Part shown: piece by piece, positions 11,765-22,843 of the stretch
How positions within the stretch are numbered: the first letter of the stretch is position 1
Layout of the letters: each line of letters begins with the position of its first letter
NCBI GenBank assembly: GCA_025506515.1
Contig: CM046454.1
Span: forward strand, 30,492,465-30,556,464
Origin: Flaveria trinervia
Lineage: Eukaryota > Streptophyta > Magnoliopsida > Asterales > Asteraceae
DNA length: 64,000 nt
Direction: 5' to 3'
The notes under the pieces: model-generated
What the model saw: only the letters and a program-made list of their open reading frames with translations
What the model was told of the DNA's origin: nothing
The model's database searches: none
Translations under genes and position numbers: made by a program

Positions 11765-13507
11765 CGCAACAGGTGAGAAGTTTCATCATAATCAACCCCT
11801 TGAGTTTGAGTGAAACCCTTTGCTACAAGTCTAGCTTTATAAGTATCCAAGTTTCCATGCATATCGATTTTCTTCTTGAAAACCCATTTGCTTCCAATTA
11901 CTTTTGAGTTAGGAGGTGGAACAACCAAGTCCCATACTTGATTGTCATGCATGGATTGCATCTCAACGCTCATGGCCTCGAGCCATTTGTCACAATCCGA
12001 ATTGGACACTGTATCATGATATGTGGTTGGTTCATCTGAATCTACCAGATAGCATCCATCCATGGAAATTCCGTATCTTTCAGGTGGATACTAGTTCTAC
12101 CACTTCTGCGAACGTTTTGTGTGTATTGATCAACCATTTGATCATCTTCAACATCCTCATGTTGAGTGCTAGTTTCAACCAAACGTGCATCGGGTTGTGG
12201 TTCTTGATCCTCCTCAAGATCCACTGCTCTACTGCTAGTTCCTTCTATAAGGAACTTTGCTTCTAAGAACTCACCCTTTCTGGCAACAAACACCTTTTGT
12301 TCCAGTGGGTCATAGAAATAATATCCCATAGAATCTCTAGGATATCCAACAAAGATGCACTTGGTGGATCTGACTTCTAACTTGTTTGGGGTGGGAGTCT
12401 TAACATAAGCCTCACAACCCCAGACCCTTAAGTATGATAGAGATGGAACCCTTCCATGCCATATCTCAAAAGGTGTCCTTTCCACCTTTTTGGTTGGGGC
12501 CATATTTAGAATACGGGCCGCGGAGAGCAGAGCGAAACCCCAAAAAGATAGAGGTAATGTGCTTCTAGCCATCATAGATCGAACCATATCCAATAAGGTT
12601 CGATTCCTCCTCTCAGACACACCATTATGTTGTGGTGTTCCAGGTGGAGTGAGTTGTGAGACAATCCCACAACTCCTAAGATGATCTTGAAAAGCATCAC
12701 TCAGGTATTCACCTCCTCTATCGGTACGGAGAACTTTAATTGACTTGTTAAGTTGATTTTCTACTTCATTCTTGAAGATTTTGAACATTTCAAAAGCTTC
12801 ATCTTTGTGCCTTAATAAGTACACATACCCATAGCGACTATAATCGTCGGTAAAGGTAATGAAGTATCTTTCACCATTCCTAGTCATTGGCTTAAAAGGA
12901 CCACATACATCCGAATGTATGATTCCTAATAAATCTTTTGCCCTTTCATTAGTTCCACTAAAGGGTGCCTTAGTCATCTTTCCTTGTAAACAAGATTCAC
13001 ATACATCAAATGAATTATATTCATTTGTTTTTAAAAGACCATTCTTTTGAAGTGTTTGTATACGTTTCTTGTTTATTTGACCAAGACGACAATGCCAAAG
13101 ATAGGTATCACTCAAGTCCAACTTGAGTTTCTTGGTGTTAGTTTGGTACAATGAGCTATTTAGAGTATTTTCATGAGCCAATTCATAAATACCATTAATT
13201 GGAATGGCTTTAAAATAGAACATACCATTTAAAGAAACATGAATATCATTTTCAATAAAAGATAATACATATCCAAATTGTTTTAACAGGGCTACAGAGA
13301 TAATATTCCTAGTCAAACTAGGAGCATACAAAACATTATTCAAAATCACTTCCAAACCATTTGGAAGCTTCAAGATGTAGTCACCACGGGCTTCAACTTG
13401 AACTTTAGCCCCATTGCCCATGTAGAGGCTTGCATCCCCTTTCTTGAAGTCACTACTTCTTTTGAACCCCTGCAACAAATTGCAAATGTGAGTTCCACAT
13501 CCGGTAT
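11758..13507 (-). pseudogene. pol: E2 protease end, integrase and RT N terminus
   Basis: The main block, 12042-13478 (478 residues), begins just after the protease active site. It contains the GAG-pre-integrase motif (HCRLGQINKKRI), the integrase core with Asp in HSDVCGP, Asp in RTDRGGEY and Glu in NGVSERRN, and the acidic linker with the sequence VRRSGRTS. Position 2 of the usual HxxLGH motif is changed (GQ for GH). The RT N terminus (GSKWVFKKKIDMHGN) is in 11758-12063 after a frameshift near 12050. Only two frameshifts interrupt the block. Confidence 0.88.
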
Positions 13508-14459
13508 CTAATACCCATGTGTTAGAGATATCATGTTTAAATCAATATGGATCATGTATATTGTACCTGAGGTCTGCCCGGCATCCCTCTTTGCTTTCAA
13601 CTCTTGGAGATGGACAGGACAATTCCTTGCCCAATGTCCAATCTCCCCACACTTGAAGCATGGGTTGTTAGTAGCAACCTTTTGTTTTTTCTCTTGTGGT
13701 TTGGGTGGCACCCTTGCCACCCCTTTCCCTTTTCCCCAAGCGGGTCCCTTGCCCTTGGCAACTTTTACCTTGGGTGCGGGACGAGGCCTTTTATTGTTCC
13801 CACCTTCATTGATGGTGAGAACGGGTAAACCCTTTTACCCATGGCCGCCTCGGCAGTTTTGAGCATTGAGTGAAGCTCACCAATGCTTTTGTCCCAAGCA
13901 TTCATGTTGTAGTTCAACACGAATGTCTCGAACCTTTTGGTAAGGCCATTGAGGATTAAATCCGTGGCCATTCCTTCGAGACGGGACAATTAAGTCTCTC
14001 GAGGCGGTCAATGTGACTTTTCATCTTAAGTACATAAGATGAAACAGATTGGTTGTCGTCCATACGACATGCATGGAGTGCTCGAACCGTTTCGAAGCGC
14101 TCAACCCTTGCTTGCTGTTGGAACGTTTCCTTCAGCTGGGTTATCATGTCGTAAGCTCCGTGGTTTTCATACTCCTTTTGGAGATCCGGAGTCATGCTCA
14201 CTAGCATGAGACAAGACACTTGGACGGAGTCCTCAGTGTACTTCAGCCAATCGTTGTAGGCCTCCTCATCATCCTCGCTAGGTTGATCGGGGATAGGGTC
14301 GTCTAAAACATACAATCTTCTCTCTTGTTTGAGAACGATTCTCAAGTTTCGATACCAGTAGATAAAGTTGTTATGATTTAGATGTTCCTTTTGGAGGATC
14401 GCTCGTAGAGATTGGTTGGACGCGGATGAGTTATCGGAATTATCATTATGTGAGGCCAT
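13508..14459 (-). pseudogene. gag: E2 gag with zinc knuckle
   Basis: The gag ATG is at 14459 on the minus strand, giving MASHNDNSDNSS. 13956-14459 covers the N-terminal UBN2/gag-polypeptide domain (WYRNLRIVLKQE), 13765-13989 the middle, and 13508-13720 the CCHC knuckle (CFKCGEIGHWARNC) after a basic Lys/Pro-rich segment. Frameshifts near 13970 and 13760 break the protein. The short coil-free gag of about 300 residues separates this family from the long-gag Sirevirus-like elements E3 to E6. Confidence 0.88.
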
Positions 14460-15887
14460 CTACAAAATTTAACAAAGTTTTATTTTAGTATTTTCGATAT
14501 TGCCAATTTTAATAATTAATGCCTTTTAAGGCCATTTTTATATTAAAATCTAGAACCCAACATTACATTTAAATTGTGGTTAGGTGACCTTTATCCCACG
14601 ATTTAAATTAATAAGGTGGTCAACGATTGATGATTGCAACCATTTGCAACTTCTAGATGTATGGGATCGACCTTTAAACATCATATGTAAAGTCGGCATG
14701 TTAATCCCATTAACACCATTTGGAAACCATATTTAGGTGATCCATTTAACATGGTTTGCAAATCAAGTTACCCTACTTGCACACACGTGTGAGTTTACCC
14801 ACATAAGTGGTTAGGTGACCTTTATCCCACCAATGTGGTATCCCCACCTTAAATCATAAGTTCCCTCTAAATGGTTAGGTGACCTTTATCCCATTAAGAG
14901 TTTCCAAATGATTCAAGTGTTGTGCAAAAGGATGGTGTTCAACTTGTTGGTCAAAAGTTTAGAGATTTCATAATTCTAGTTTAGAAAACTCTATGTACTT
15001 GTATTTGCATACTTTCAAATACAAGGTACCCTATGGTCCTTTGATTAAAACCTATTTTAATCTTTAAAATCATTAAATCATTTTAATAACCTTTTATTAA
15101 CTTTTAAGAACCATCAATTTTCAGCTTGTTAAGTTTGTTAATGAGTTTGTTATGAATGTCAAAATTAACCACACAAACAAATAACAAACATCCAAACAAG
15201 TCATAAGCAACCATATGAGCATATGTGCATAACCATAGCATCTAAAGTGGTCCACACTTGTTTGCCATCACAAGTGTGGTCCATAGGTCATTCCTAAGGT
15301 TCACAAACAAAGTAAATGGAAAACTTCCAAAAGCCTTCCATTTGAAACCGCATCCAAAATGCTCCATGTTTCTTTCATGACCTTCCTTTGTGCTTCCAAT
15401 GTGTATGTCTTCATATTACAAGATATAAAGTCCTAATACAAGATATCTAGTAAAATGAAAATACACCTAATCTATTTATTACAACCCAATAATAAATAAA
15501 TTACTTTTGAAACAAAGCACAAACAACAAATAATACAACCCAATTTAATGAATGAATACAACCATCACAACATCCACAAGGTCAATGGCTAGGTTATGCA
15601 CTAAGACAAGCATCTAGCAAATCATCCAAAAATAATGAAAACCCCTCATAAAAACACGAAATTTCAGCCAACATAAACTAAAATTTCGGGTTTCATTTTG
15701 TCCTAATAAAACAGAAAACAAACATGTAAATCTTTCAAGATCTAATCACAAGCATGTGTGATATGACTTTGAAAGTTGGGGAATCATTCAAACAAAACAT
15801 AGCAGCCCAAAACCAGCCTATAACAAGTCTATAATCATCCTTAAAACCAATTTTAAAGGACAAAACAAGCAAGTCATCCACATAATC
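14460..15887 (-). other. E2 leader, 1.4 kb, non-coding with a 22-bp repeat
   Basis: Between PBS and gag there is no credible ORF. In plus orientation, TGGTTAGGTGACCTTTATCC is contained in a 22-bp unit repeated exactly at 14577-14598, 14808-14829 and 14872-14893, with a degenerate fourth copy near 14727. Long leaders with internal repeats often hold packaging signals, but this assignment is inference. Confidence 0.7.
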
Positions 15888-15901
15888 GGCTCTTGATGCC
15901 A
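15888..15901 (-). other. E2 primer-binding site
   Basis: The minus strand reads TGGCATCAAGAGCC one base after the LTR end, a variant of the TGGTATCAGAGC complement to initiator tRNA-Met. Confidence 0.82.
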
Positions 15902-15902
15902 T

Positions 15903-16885
15903 TGAAGGGTTTGTTAAGACCATAAAACTTAGTTTAACCATTTAAACTTTCAGAAAACGCAGCGGATAATATTAGTTTTGTATGTTTTTCAAAGCTGAAA
16001 AACGTTCTTTAAATAGTCATTAAGCATATGAAACAAACCCATAATCCAAGGATCATATTATGTGAATAGACAAGCAATGAGAAAACAACAAACAACACAA
16101 AATGACAACCACAAAAGGGCTGCCAGATACCTTCTCCAACAGCTGAAGATTCGACAGAAAACGGAGATGTTTGATGCTGAAAAATGACCGAGATTTCAAG
16201 ATTAGAGATCCTCAAGCTTGTATACCCAAAGCCTTTGAAGTAAACACCACTCTTGCTAGGGAGAGCACACCCAAGAACACTCAAAACCCGAAAATTTCTC
16301 TTCTTCTTTCAGCTGTTTTGCGAGATGTATGTTGAGAGAGAAGGAAAGGTTGTGTGTGTATTGCATATGAGAGATGGATCAGATTTTCAAGAGTCTTAGA
16401 CATGTTGAGTGTGTCTTTGGTTTTCAAAGAGAGAGGGCCAATCAAAAGATCCATGGGCGGTCGAAAATTGTTTGATTAAAAGAGGTTTTCCCTCTTTAAT
16501 CTAACACACAAACACACTCTAAAAAAAACTTTTGTCATACATTAAATAAGTCATCTACTAGACATATTTAAATGTGACATGTCTTCTCTAATCAAACAAT
16601 TTAATTAAAGTATACTCTCATGTTATTTATGTTATTTAACCCTTTAAATAACAAATTAACAATAAACCCATCAACAAATTATCCTCATAATTTGTTCTAT
16701 ATCATATGCAACTTATTTAGAAAACCCATTTTCTAAATTGGTGTAAATATTTAATTGCATGATCATATCATCAATTAAATATCAATTGGTGTTTGCTAAG
16801 CTTGTTATTGGGTATAACCCGACTTGGATCATAACGTACTAACCGCATCAATATTCTATTCGTCTTGGGCACATAGAATCCATCA
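15903..16885 (-). repeat. E2 5' LTR, full (copy B, 983 bp)
   Basis: On the minus strand it starts TGATGG and ends CCTTCA rather than TGTTGG and CCAACA, so the termini differ from those of E1 and E2b. The PBS lies next to it on the left. AAGTT at 16886-16890 is the right copy of the target duplication. Confidence 0.88.
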
Positions 16886-18604
16886 AAGTTCATCATTGAT
16901 TCGCTTTAAATCCTTTTCATTATCAATTAATAGTCGATTAGCTTTGTAAATCCCAAATAATCTAATTTTGCAAGCAGATGAGCACATATCCTGAATTACC
17001 TCATAGGGAAGTCTCATCACAATCCTTTCATCAGCTAAGGCCTTTTCACATTTGCACACTGGAGTACTTGAATTCTCTTCCTCAACAGTGGCAGCATCAT
17101 CATCACATTCCTTCCTTGCCCAGTGCATGACTTCCTTCCTCTCTTATACCTGCATATTCACATTCCCTTATTCCAGCATCTTTATTTTCTCTCTCATTCA
17201 CAGATAACACAACTTTCCTTTTTAATTCCTTGAAAATATCAAATCCAGATTCACCATTATCCTTCTTATTCCCTTCAACAAGCTCAGCAACCAAAGCATG
17301 ATTTATCTCAATTCTTGTTTCCTCAACCTTAGCACTCCAATCAAAGTTAGAAATCAATGTAGTCTCCTTCTTGTGATTCACATCATCTTTCTCCTTATCA
17401 GATGTTAACCTTGGAACTCCTGAATTACTTGAATCGGTGACAATTGATGATGGACACTCACATTTGAAGTGTCCCAATTGTTTACAGTTGAAGCATCTCA
17501 ATTTGGACTTATCAAATCCCAGTTTTGAATTAGATGTTTGACCACCAAAGTTTTTCCATCCAGTTCTTTCCATAAATCTTCTAGCTCTAATGGTCAACAT
17601 CATCTGCCATAAGATATTAGTTTCTTCAAGATCATCGGGATCTACCTGATACATGTCTGCCATAGTCATTCCCTTCCCTTTTAACTCTCCAGCTACCAGT
17701 GCTTCATAGCTTTGAACAAGCATTCCAAATAGAGCCATAGTTTCAAATGGGATTTTTCAACATTGGCGTTAGGATTTCCCAGATCTCTTCCAACACAACT
17801 GTTTCCACTTGAGAAAGTACTTGTATTAATTCCTCCTTGAATTGAATTCTGTATTTGAGAGCTTGCAGCGGATGACAGTAAAGCAACATTTTGTGAAAAA
17901 CCAGGTGTGGGCATCATAGTCTGGTTAAACTCCTGTCTCTTCATGTCCAACTCAAAGGATTTCAGCTTATTGATAATATCCATCAGCTTGTAGTCTGTGA
18001 ATCCTCTTTCTTGTTTAGGCATCCTTACTTGAAGACTCCACTGAGGTGGGAGAGAATCTAGAAGCCTGTTAACTTATTCACTGTTAGAAAGCTTTTCATC
18101 ATATTTCTTTAAGGTGCTTGAAACAGTCAGGAAATGATTTATGAGATCTGTCAGACTCTCATTCTTGTATCTAACAAAAGAATTGAATTCCTTCTCAGCC
18201 TTAATGCTCTTATCCTTTACCAAATCTGCATTCCCATCATAAAACTCACATAATGCATCATAAAGAGATTTAGCATTTTTATGCTCTGCAAAACGATTGT
18301 AAATGTCTGGAGCCAGACAAAGAGTTAAAGCACCAAAAGCCTTTTGATCGCGGTCGATCAATTTCAGATCCTTTTCGGTGAAGGAGGATGGATCCATATT
18401 TTGAGAGACAATATCACCAACAGTAACCATTGGTATGTGAGGACCATAAATAATTGATTCCCATTGGTTTTGATCGGTGTAGAAGAAGAAAGCTTTAAGA
18501 CATCTCTTCCGATCTTCAAAATTGTCTCCGTTAATGAGTCTCGGAGGTCTATTCGGAGCAACGCTTTCAAGATCGGCAAGAGTGAGTGATGTTAACTTAG
18601 ACAT
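16886..18604 (-). pseudogene. gag: E3 gag N-terminal part with first zinc knuckle
   Basis: The gag ATG is at 18604. 18074-18604 covers the UBN2-like domain (WESIIYGPHIPM near residues 48-59); 17693-18022 and 17103-17738 continue in other frames. A CCHC knuckle (CFNCKQLGHFKCEC) lies near 17455-17500, and an Asp/Glu-rich segment follows. 16886-17128 carries a Cys module (MCSSACKIRLFGIYKANR) and the start of a coiled coil, cut by E2 at 16885. A long gag with extra Cys motifs and coiled coils is typical of Sirevirus-type copia elements. Several frameshifts make it defective. Confidence 0.85.
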
Positions 18605-19193
18605 GGTAGTTTCTCCAAGATTTATGTAATTTCAGCAAGAAGAAGGATAATTTCGCTAACAATTTCGCAGAAAACTACTTTCGCTGATAATTTCACAGAG
18701 GAAGTTAGTTTCACTAACAATTGCGGCAGCAGTTTCACTAGCCAATTGTCACAGCAGACTTAGTTTCGCTGGTAGGTTCGCACGAAACAAGCTTGAACTT
18801 TCGTTCAGACACACTTTCGGCAACAATTTCGCTTGAAAGTCCTTCACAATAACCGGTGAACTTTCGTTCAAAAAGGCTAGTTTCGTAGAACAACAAAAGA
18901 ACAATTTCCAAATCAATATAACACGTAGTTTCGCTAGAAGGTGATGGACAGTTTCGCTGAAAGAACAGCAGTTTCGCTGATCAATCTCAAAACCCTTTTT
19001 TAACATAAAATCAATCTGAAATCATCAAAAACTCAATGAATTTAAGGTCTGATGATTAACAAGGCTTCCACAACAGAAAACAAGGTAAACTCAATCAATT
19101 TCCATATAAAAACATCCAATAAGTGATCCAAAATGATTGAAACAAGATATTGAACAAAAACCACAAAGAAACTCAACAAATCATGAGCACTAA
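18605..19193 (-). other. E3 leader with reiterated GTTTCGCT/AGCGAAAC motif
   Basis: No credible ORF. The plus strand shows the core GTTTCGCT or close variants about ten times between 18620 and 18990. Segments such as the one around 18760-18850 match the E5 leader (about 22330-22400) in reverse complement, so the leaders share ancestry. Confidence 0.7.
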
Positions 19194-19206
19194 GGCTCTG
19201 ATACCA
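19194..19206 (-). other. E3 primer-binding site
   Basis: The minus strand reads TGGTATCAGAGCC, the standard complement of initiator tRNA-Met, three bases from the LTR end at 19210. Confidence 0.88.
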
Positions 19207-19209
19207 TAT

Positions 19210-19697
19210 TGTTGGTCCATGTGATGGTATTACGGTGCAAATGATGTTAACAATCGTTCAATAGCCCACAAATATACTAAACAACAATCACAAATAAGAT
19301 TGAACACAATAAGAACTCATTTATAATAACACAATGATCAATGTTAATCAATAACAAAAAGATTAACTGCTTTGAAATAGTAACTTGCAACAATAATAAT
19401 CGATTAGGGTTTTTGCAAGCTTGCCTACAATGAGAAGAAACAAAACAATATATAGCAGTTTATAGTTTCGCAGATAGTTTCGTTGTCAACGAAACTGCAC
19501 TATCGAAACTATAGTTTCGCCAAACAAAACAGCAGTTTCTTCAGGCAAACAAAATAGCAAACTATGAGCAAACTCATAGTTTCGCTCATAGTTTCGCTGG
19601 ACTGCCAAAAAACAAAAATCTAAGCACTTACAAAAGAAAACTAACAAAAGGCCTATTACAATTAAAAGTAAACAAACTAAACTAAAGTGAGTCCAAC
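19210..19697 (-). repeat. E3 5' LTR (about 488 bp)
   Basis: The inner end is clear: TGTTGGTCC in plus orientation at 19210, next to the PBS. The outer end is placed at about 19697 (GTCCAACC...), where E4 gag sequence begins; the terminal bases look mutated. Inside are two perfect palindromes built from the AGTTTCG motif, at 19476-19496 and 19504-19519. Confidence 0.75.
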
Positions 19698-19707
19698 CTA
19701 CACATGA

Positions 19708-21444
19708 TCTTCAAAGTCAAAGAAAGGATCCTATGTTCAGAATCCTTTTCTATACAATTCAGTTCCAACTCTGGTTGTTTCAGGAGCACCATTACAAATG
19801 GTGTTTGTGTCTAGCTTTTCTGCCTATTCCCAAAGCAGTGCATCAGGAACTAAAATGTCAGGGTCATTTGGAACCCACTACATAGTTCCTAAGGCAAATA
19901 CTACAAAGTTGAAGATCGAGAATTTTGGAAATGTTACAGTGAAAGTTACTAAACAGCACATGGACCTTCTGGCGGCTGTTGTACAATCTTATGATGGTTT
20001 AGTTGCAGGTAAGGTTGGAAATTGTCATCTTGTAGATGAGGACTATGAGCAAGTTGATGAAACAGAGCTAGAAAGAATGGATATAATGTGGCCTTGGCTA
20101 GTGCTGTCAGAAGAGCAAAGAAGTTTGTTAAGAAGACAGGGCAAAATCTAGTTGCCACCAAAGATATGACTTTTGGATTTGACGAAAACAAAGTCACGTG
20201 CTTCAACTGTGGTGAAAAGGGCACTTTAAACGTGAGTGTGTAAAGCCAGAAAACGGAATATGGAAATCCGTTTGCTACATTCAACCATCAAGACAGGAAT
20301 AAGATTGGAACTTCATCTTCAAGTAAAGAGACAAAAGCTTTGACTGCTCAAGGTGATGAAGGTCAAGACTGGTCTTTCTAATTTGTTTCCGAGGGTGATC
20401 TAAACATTGCTTTCGTTGATGCATTGGATGATGGATCTGCAAGTGAAGGAGACATCATAGCTGAACAACTTTCACATATCGAAGAAGCTATGGATGTTGT
20501 TGATCATCTGGTTAATCAAGAATTTAGAGCTACAAATTTAGAATCTCAGTCAGGTATGTTCTAAAGACGAATTATTTGAAAAACATGGATGTACTAAATG
20601 TGATAAATTTAGAGAAAGCATTGATTTGAAATTTTCTAGGTTATTAGAATATAATGATAATCTAGTAAATTATTAACAACTTTGCACTAAAGCAAATCGT
20701 GTTTTAAAACAAAATGAGTGCAGCTTCAAAGAAAAGATAGAAATTTTGGGGAACCAACTAAGGGAAACCGAGGTTGTTGCCTTAAATCAATCAAATGACA
20801 TCAAGTTTTATTTAAATTCTTTGGAGGAAACTAAAAAGGAAAAAGTAGTTTTGGAAGTCGAGGTTGAATCATTAAAACAAACACTGCACAGTGTGGCTAG
20901 TTCTTCTCACATAGTTCAAAACTTAGTGAAAGAACAAAATAACAGGAAAGGTCTGGGTTATAAAGTAGTACCGCCACCACATGAAATCCTTCTGAACACT
21001 AAATGTAGACCAATTAATAATAACCCAGTAAAGGATCATGTGGTGTCTACTCCTCTGGTTAGTGATCCCGATACTACAAGTAAACCTGTGAAATCTGTTA
21101 CTAAACAGAAGGATTCTACCTTGGAATCAACAAATAAGAAACATGTTTAGAATTTGGATGATAAAATTGAAAGGGTTAATTTAGGGTCAGGTTCACAAAC
21201 GTCTATTTTAGAACCCAAAATGACTAATCTAATTAACCATAAACGTGTTAATCATCAAAGTCAAAATAATGAAAGTGAAAGATGTTCAAAATGTTAAAAA
21301 ATTAATTTTGCTAAAGAAGGTGAAACATCTAAAAGAGAAGTGAAACATCTAAAAGAGAAGTGAAACAACCCAACCGGACACATTTCAAACCCCTACCAAA
21401 CTCAACCCCACATCAACATTTTCCTAAATCTATAGAAGGGAGAT
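19708..21444 (+). pseudogene. gag: E4 gag, middle part with first zinc knuckle
   Basis: The frame is open from 19708 to about 20151, with QSYDGLVAGKVGN near 19985 matching the equivalent E3 segment (QSYEALVAGELKG). A degenerate CCHC knuckle (CFNCGEKG...) lies near 20200 and is broken by a frameshift. Next come an acidic segment, a Cys pair (GCTKCDKF near 20585), a coiled coil (about 20746-20900), and the block GLGYKVVPPPHEILLN (about 20955). The E4 gag N terminus is missing because E3 is inserted at 19697. At 21444 E5 interrupts and the frame resumes at 42065. Confidence 0.8.
21440..21444. repeat. E5 target-site duplication, left copy (GAGAT)
   Basis: Identical to 42065-42069 just beyond the right LTR. 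E4 gag stays in frame when one copy is removed, so the boundaries are firm. Confidence 0.92.
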
Positions 21445-21924
21445 TGTTGGACCTGTAAAAGATAGTCTATATTATGAACACAGTGAAAGTCAACAAAAGT
21501 CAACATCACGGTCAAAGTCAACAAAAGTCAAACCTGACACGTTCGAGACGAGGAATCGAGACGAGGAATCGAGACGAGACATTGAAGATTTAAATGACTA
21601 GGAGTTTTATTGTAATAAATATATTTTGTGTGAACAAAATATATTTTGTCTTGTTTTTAGTCATTTTTATGTTTTATACGTAATTTTGTATTAATTAGCC
21701 TAAGTCTAGGGGGTTAAGTGCAATTAGTGAATATTAGTCTAGACTATAAATAGGTTAATTGTCATTAGTGTTGGTTAATGGTTGCATAACCAATAGATTG
21801 AGGGATTTACTTGTAAACAATATTTTGCAATCTAATTAAAGATCAAAGGGGTTTTGATTGTGATTATCATATTTTGATCTACTTCTTCATGATTTGATTC
21901 AAGTTTGTTCATCCTGGACTTACA
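21445..21924 (+). repeat. E5 5' LTR (480 bp)
   Basis: Starts TGTTGG, ends CTTACA, followed after three bases by the PBS. It contains five GTCAA cores within 21485-21535 and a short tandem CGAGACGAGGAAT around 21545-21575. A TATA-like sequence, ACTATAAATAGG, at about 21743-21754 is the probable LTR promoter. Confidence 0.92.
21743..21754 (+). promoter_or_regulatory. TATA-like box in E5 LTR
   Basis: CTATAAATAGG lies inside the LTR and is preserved in the other LTR at about 41881-41892. The position suits a U3 promoter. This assignment rests on the motif alone. Confidence 0.5.
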
Positions 21925-21927
21925 ATT

Positions 21928-21940
21928 TGGTATCAGAGCC
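21928..21940 (+). other. E5 primer-binding site
   Basis: TGGTATCAGAGCC, complement of initiator tRNA-Met, three bases after the LTR. Confidence 0.9.
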
Positions 21941-22843
21941 TTATTGGATCAAATTCACTAAAGATTTGAAGATTTTTAGAGAGAGAGAAGTTAAGGTTTT
22001 GGGTGTTTTTGTTCAATATCAAGTTTTCATCAATTTCGGATCAAATTTGAGTGTTATTGATATGGAAATTGATTGAAGTTTGCTTGTTATTGGTGGGGAA
22101 AGCTCTGTTAATCATCAGGTTTCAAATCCATTGAGATTTGGGCGATTTCAAATTGATTTCGTGTTGAAAAAGCTTTTCAGCTTCGTCCAGCGAAATTAGT
22201 TATTCATCCAGCAAAACTACAAGTTCTTCCGCTGAAACTAAATGGGTTATCCTCATTAAAGTTGTTTTCTGCTGTCCTGCGAAACTAGTTTCATTGAACG
22301 AAAGTTCAATAGTGCTTGTGGGTGATTTACAAGCGAAATTGATGCCGAAAGTATCATTGAACGAAAGTTCAAACTTGTTTCGTGCGAACTTATCAGCAAA
22401 ACTAAGTCATTTTTGACATTTGTCTAGCGAAACTACTGCCGAAATTGTCAGCGAATCTACTGTCAGCTCAACGAAACTAGAGTTCACAGTGAAACTAACT
22501 CTGCGAAACTATAATTTCGGCGAAACTATCATTTCGGCGAAACTATCATTTCGGCGAAACTATCATTTCGGCGAAACTATCATTTCTTCAGCGAAATTCG
22601 ACTGTTAAAGATGAATTTTTCCCCCTAGTTGGGATTAATCAAGTTCATCCCGATAAAGAAATTTTCATCGATTTTGCAAGATTTATAAATAAACAAAAAA
22701 AATAAAAAAAATAAAAACCTACCCCAGTTGCTAAGATTGTCTAGCATGACATTTAAGAATATATTTTTCTCGGGAGAGAATTATATTATAATTTTTGGGA
22801 AAAATAGTTTAGGGGTGTTTAATTGTTCATAAATTTGAATAAA
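21941..22843 (+). other. E5 leader with reiterated GCGAAACT motif
   Basis: Non-coding leader. GCGAAACT or a close variant recurs about fifteen times between 22180 and 22610. 22502-22586 holds five tandem copies of a 17-bp unit (GGCGAAACTATCATTTC). The open frame seen across this stretch merely reflects the repeats. Confidence 0.75.
22502..22586 (+). repeat. 17-bp tandem repeat, five copies
   Basis: The unit is GGCGAAACTATCATTTC; units start at 22502, 22519, 22536, 22553 and 22570. The first differs at two positions and the others are identical. TTTCGGCGAAA at each junction is nearly palindromic. Confidence 0.92.

Larger units (their letters stand above)
8012..16885 (-). mobile_element. E2: copia element inserted in E3, with a chimeric 3' end
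   Basis: The outer borders are the partial LTR copy A (8012-8703) and the full LTR copy B (15903-16885). Both flanks carry AAGTT (8007-8011 and 16886-16890), a perfect 5-bp target duplication, and the E3 gag halves join across it. The inside, on the minus strand, reads PBS, leader, gag, protease, integrase, RT and RNase H, polypurine tract, then a different LTR (8704-9676). The simplest history is that a related element, E2b, jumped into the 3' LTR and later recombined with E2, removing the material between. Copies A and B differ at roughly ten positions over about 690 bp, so the insertion is fairly recent. Confidence 0.9.
5642..19697 (-). mobile_element. E3: Sirevirus-like copia element, split by E1 and E2
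   Basis: On the minus strand the order is LTR (19210-19697), PBS, leader, gag with two zinc knuckles, protease and integrase, broken where E1 is inserted at 5641/5642. RT and the 3' LTR would lie left of the window. E2 interrupts the gag coiled-coil region; removing E2 and one AAGTT copy rejoins the two gag halves. The right end enters E4 gag near 19698, so E3 is nested in E4. Its gag resembles that of E5 (the same Cys-containing module and the same short conserved block before the second knuckle), so E3 and E5 are relatives. Confidence 0.85.

Noticed and set aside
12490..13050. Plus-strand open frames opposite the E2 integrase
   Set aside because: Shadows of the minus-strand pol gene, with the same kind of shadow opposite E1.
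19194..19206. tRNA-like matches (TGGTATCAGAGCC and complement) as tRNA genes
   Set aside because: Only the 12-16 nt complementary to the tRNA 3' end are present, each next to an LTR; they are primer-binding sites.
21431..21940. The LTR at 21445 has a purine-rich stretch on its left and a PBS on its right, as if two elements shared one LTR
   Set aside because: The left stretch is E4 gag coding sequence; it joins in frame to 42065 and GAGAT is duplicated. A simple insertion explains it.
22502..22586. Regular repeats resembling a CRISPR array
   Set aside because: Direct tandem 17-bp units without spacers, in a plant retrotransposon leader.
22420..22608. 62-residue frame in the E5 leader with repeated FGETII segments
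   Set aside because: The repeats are the translation of the 17-bp tandem unit, no independent support for a protein.
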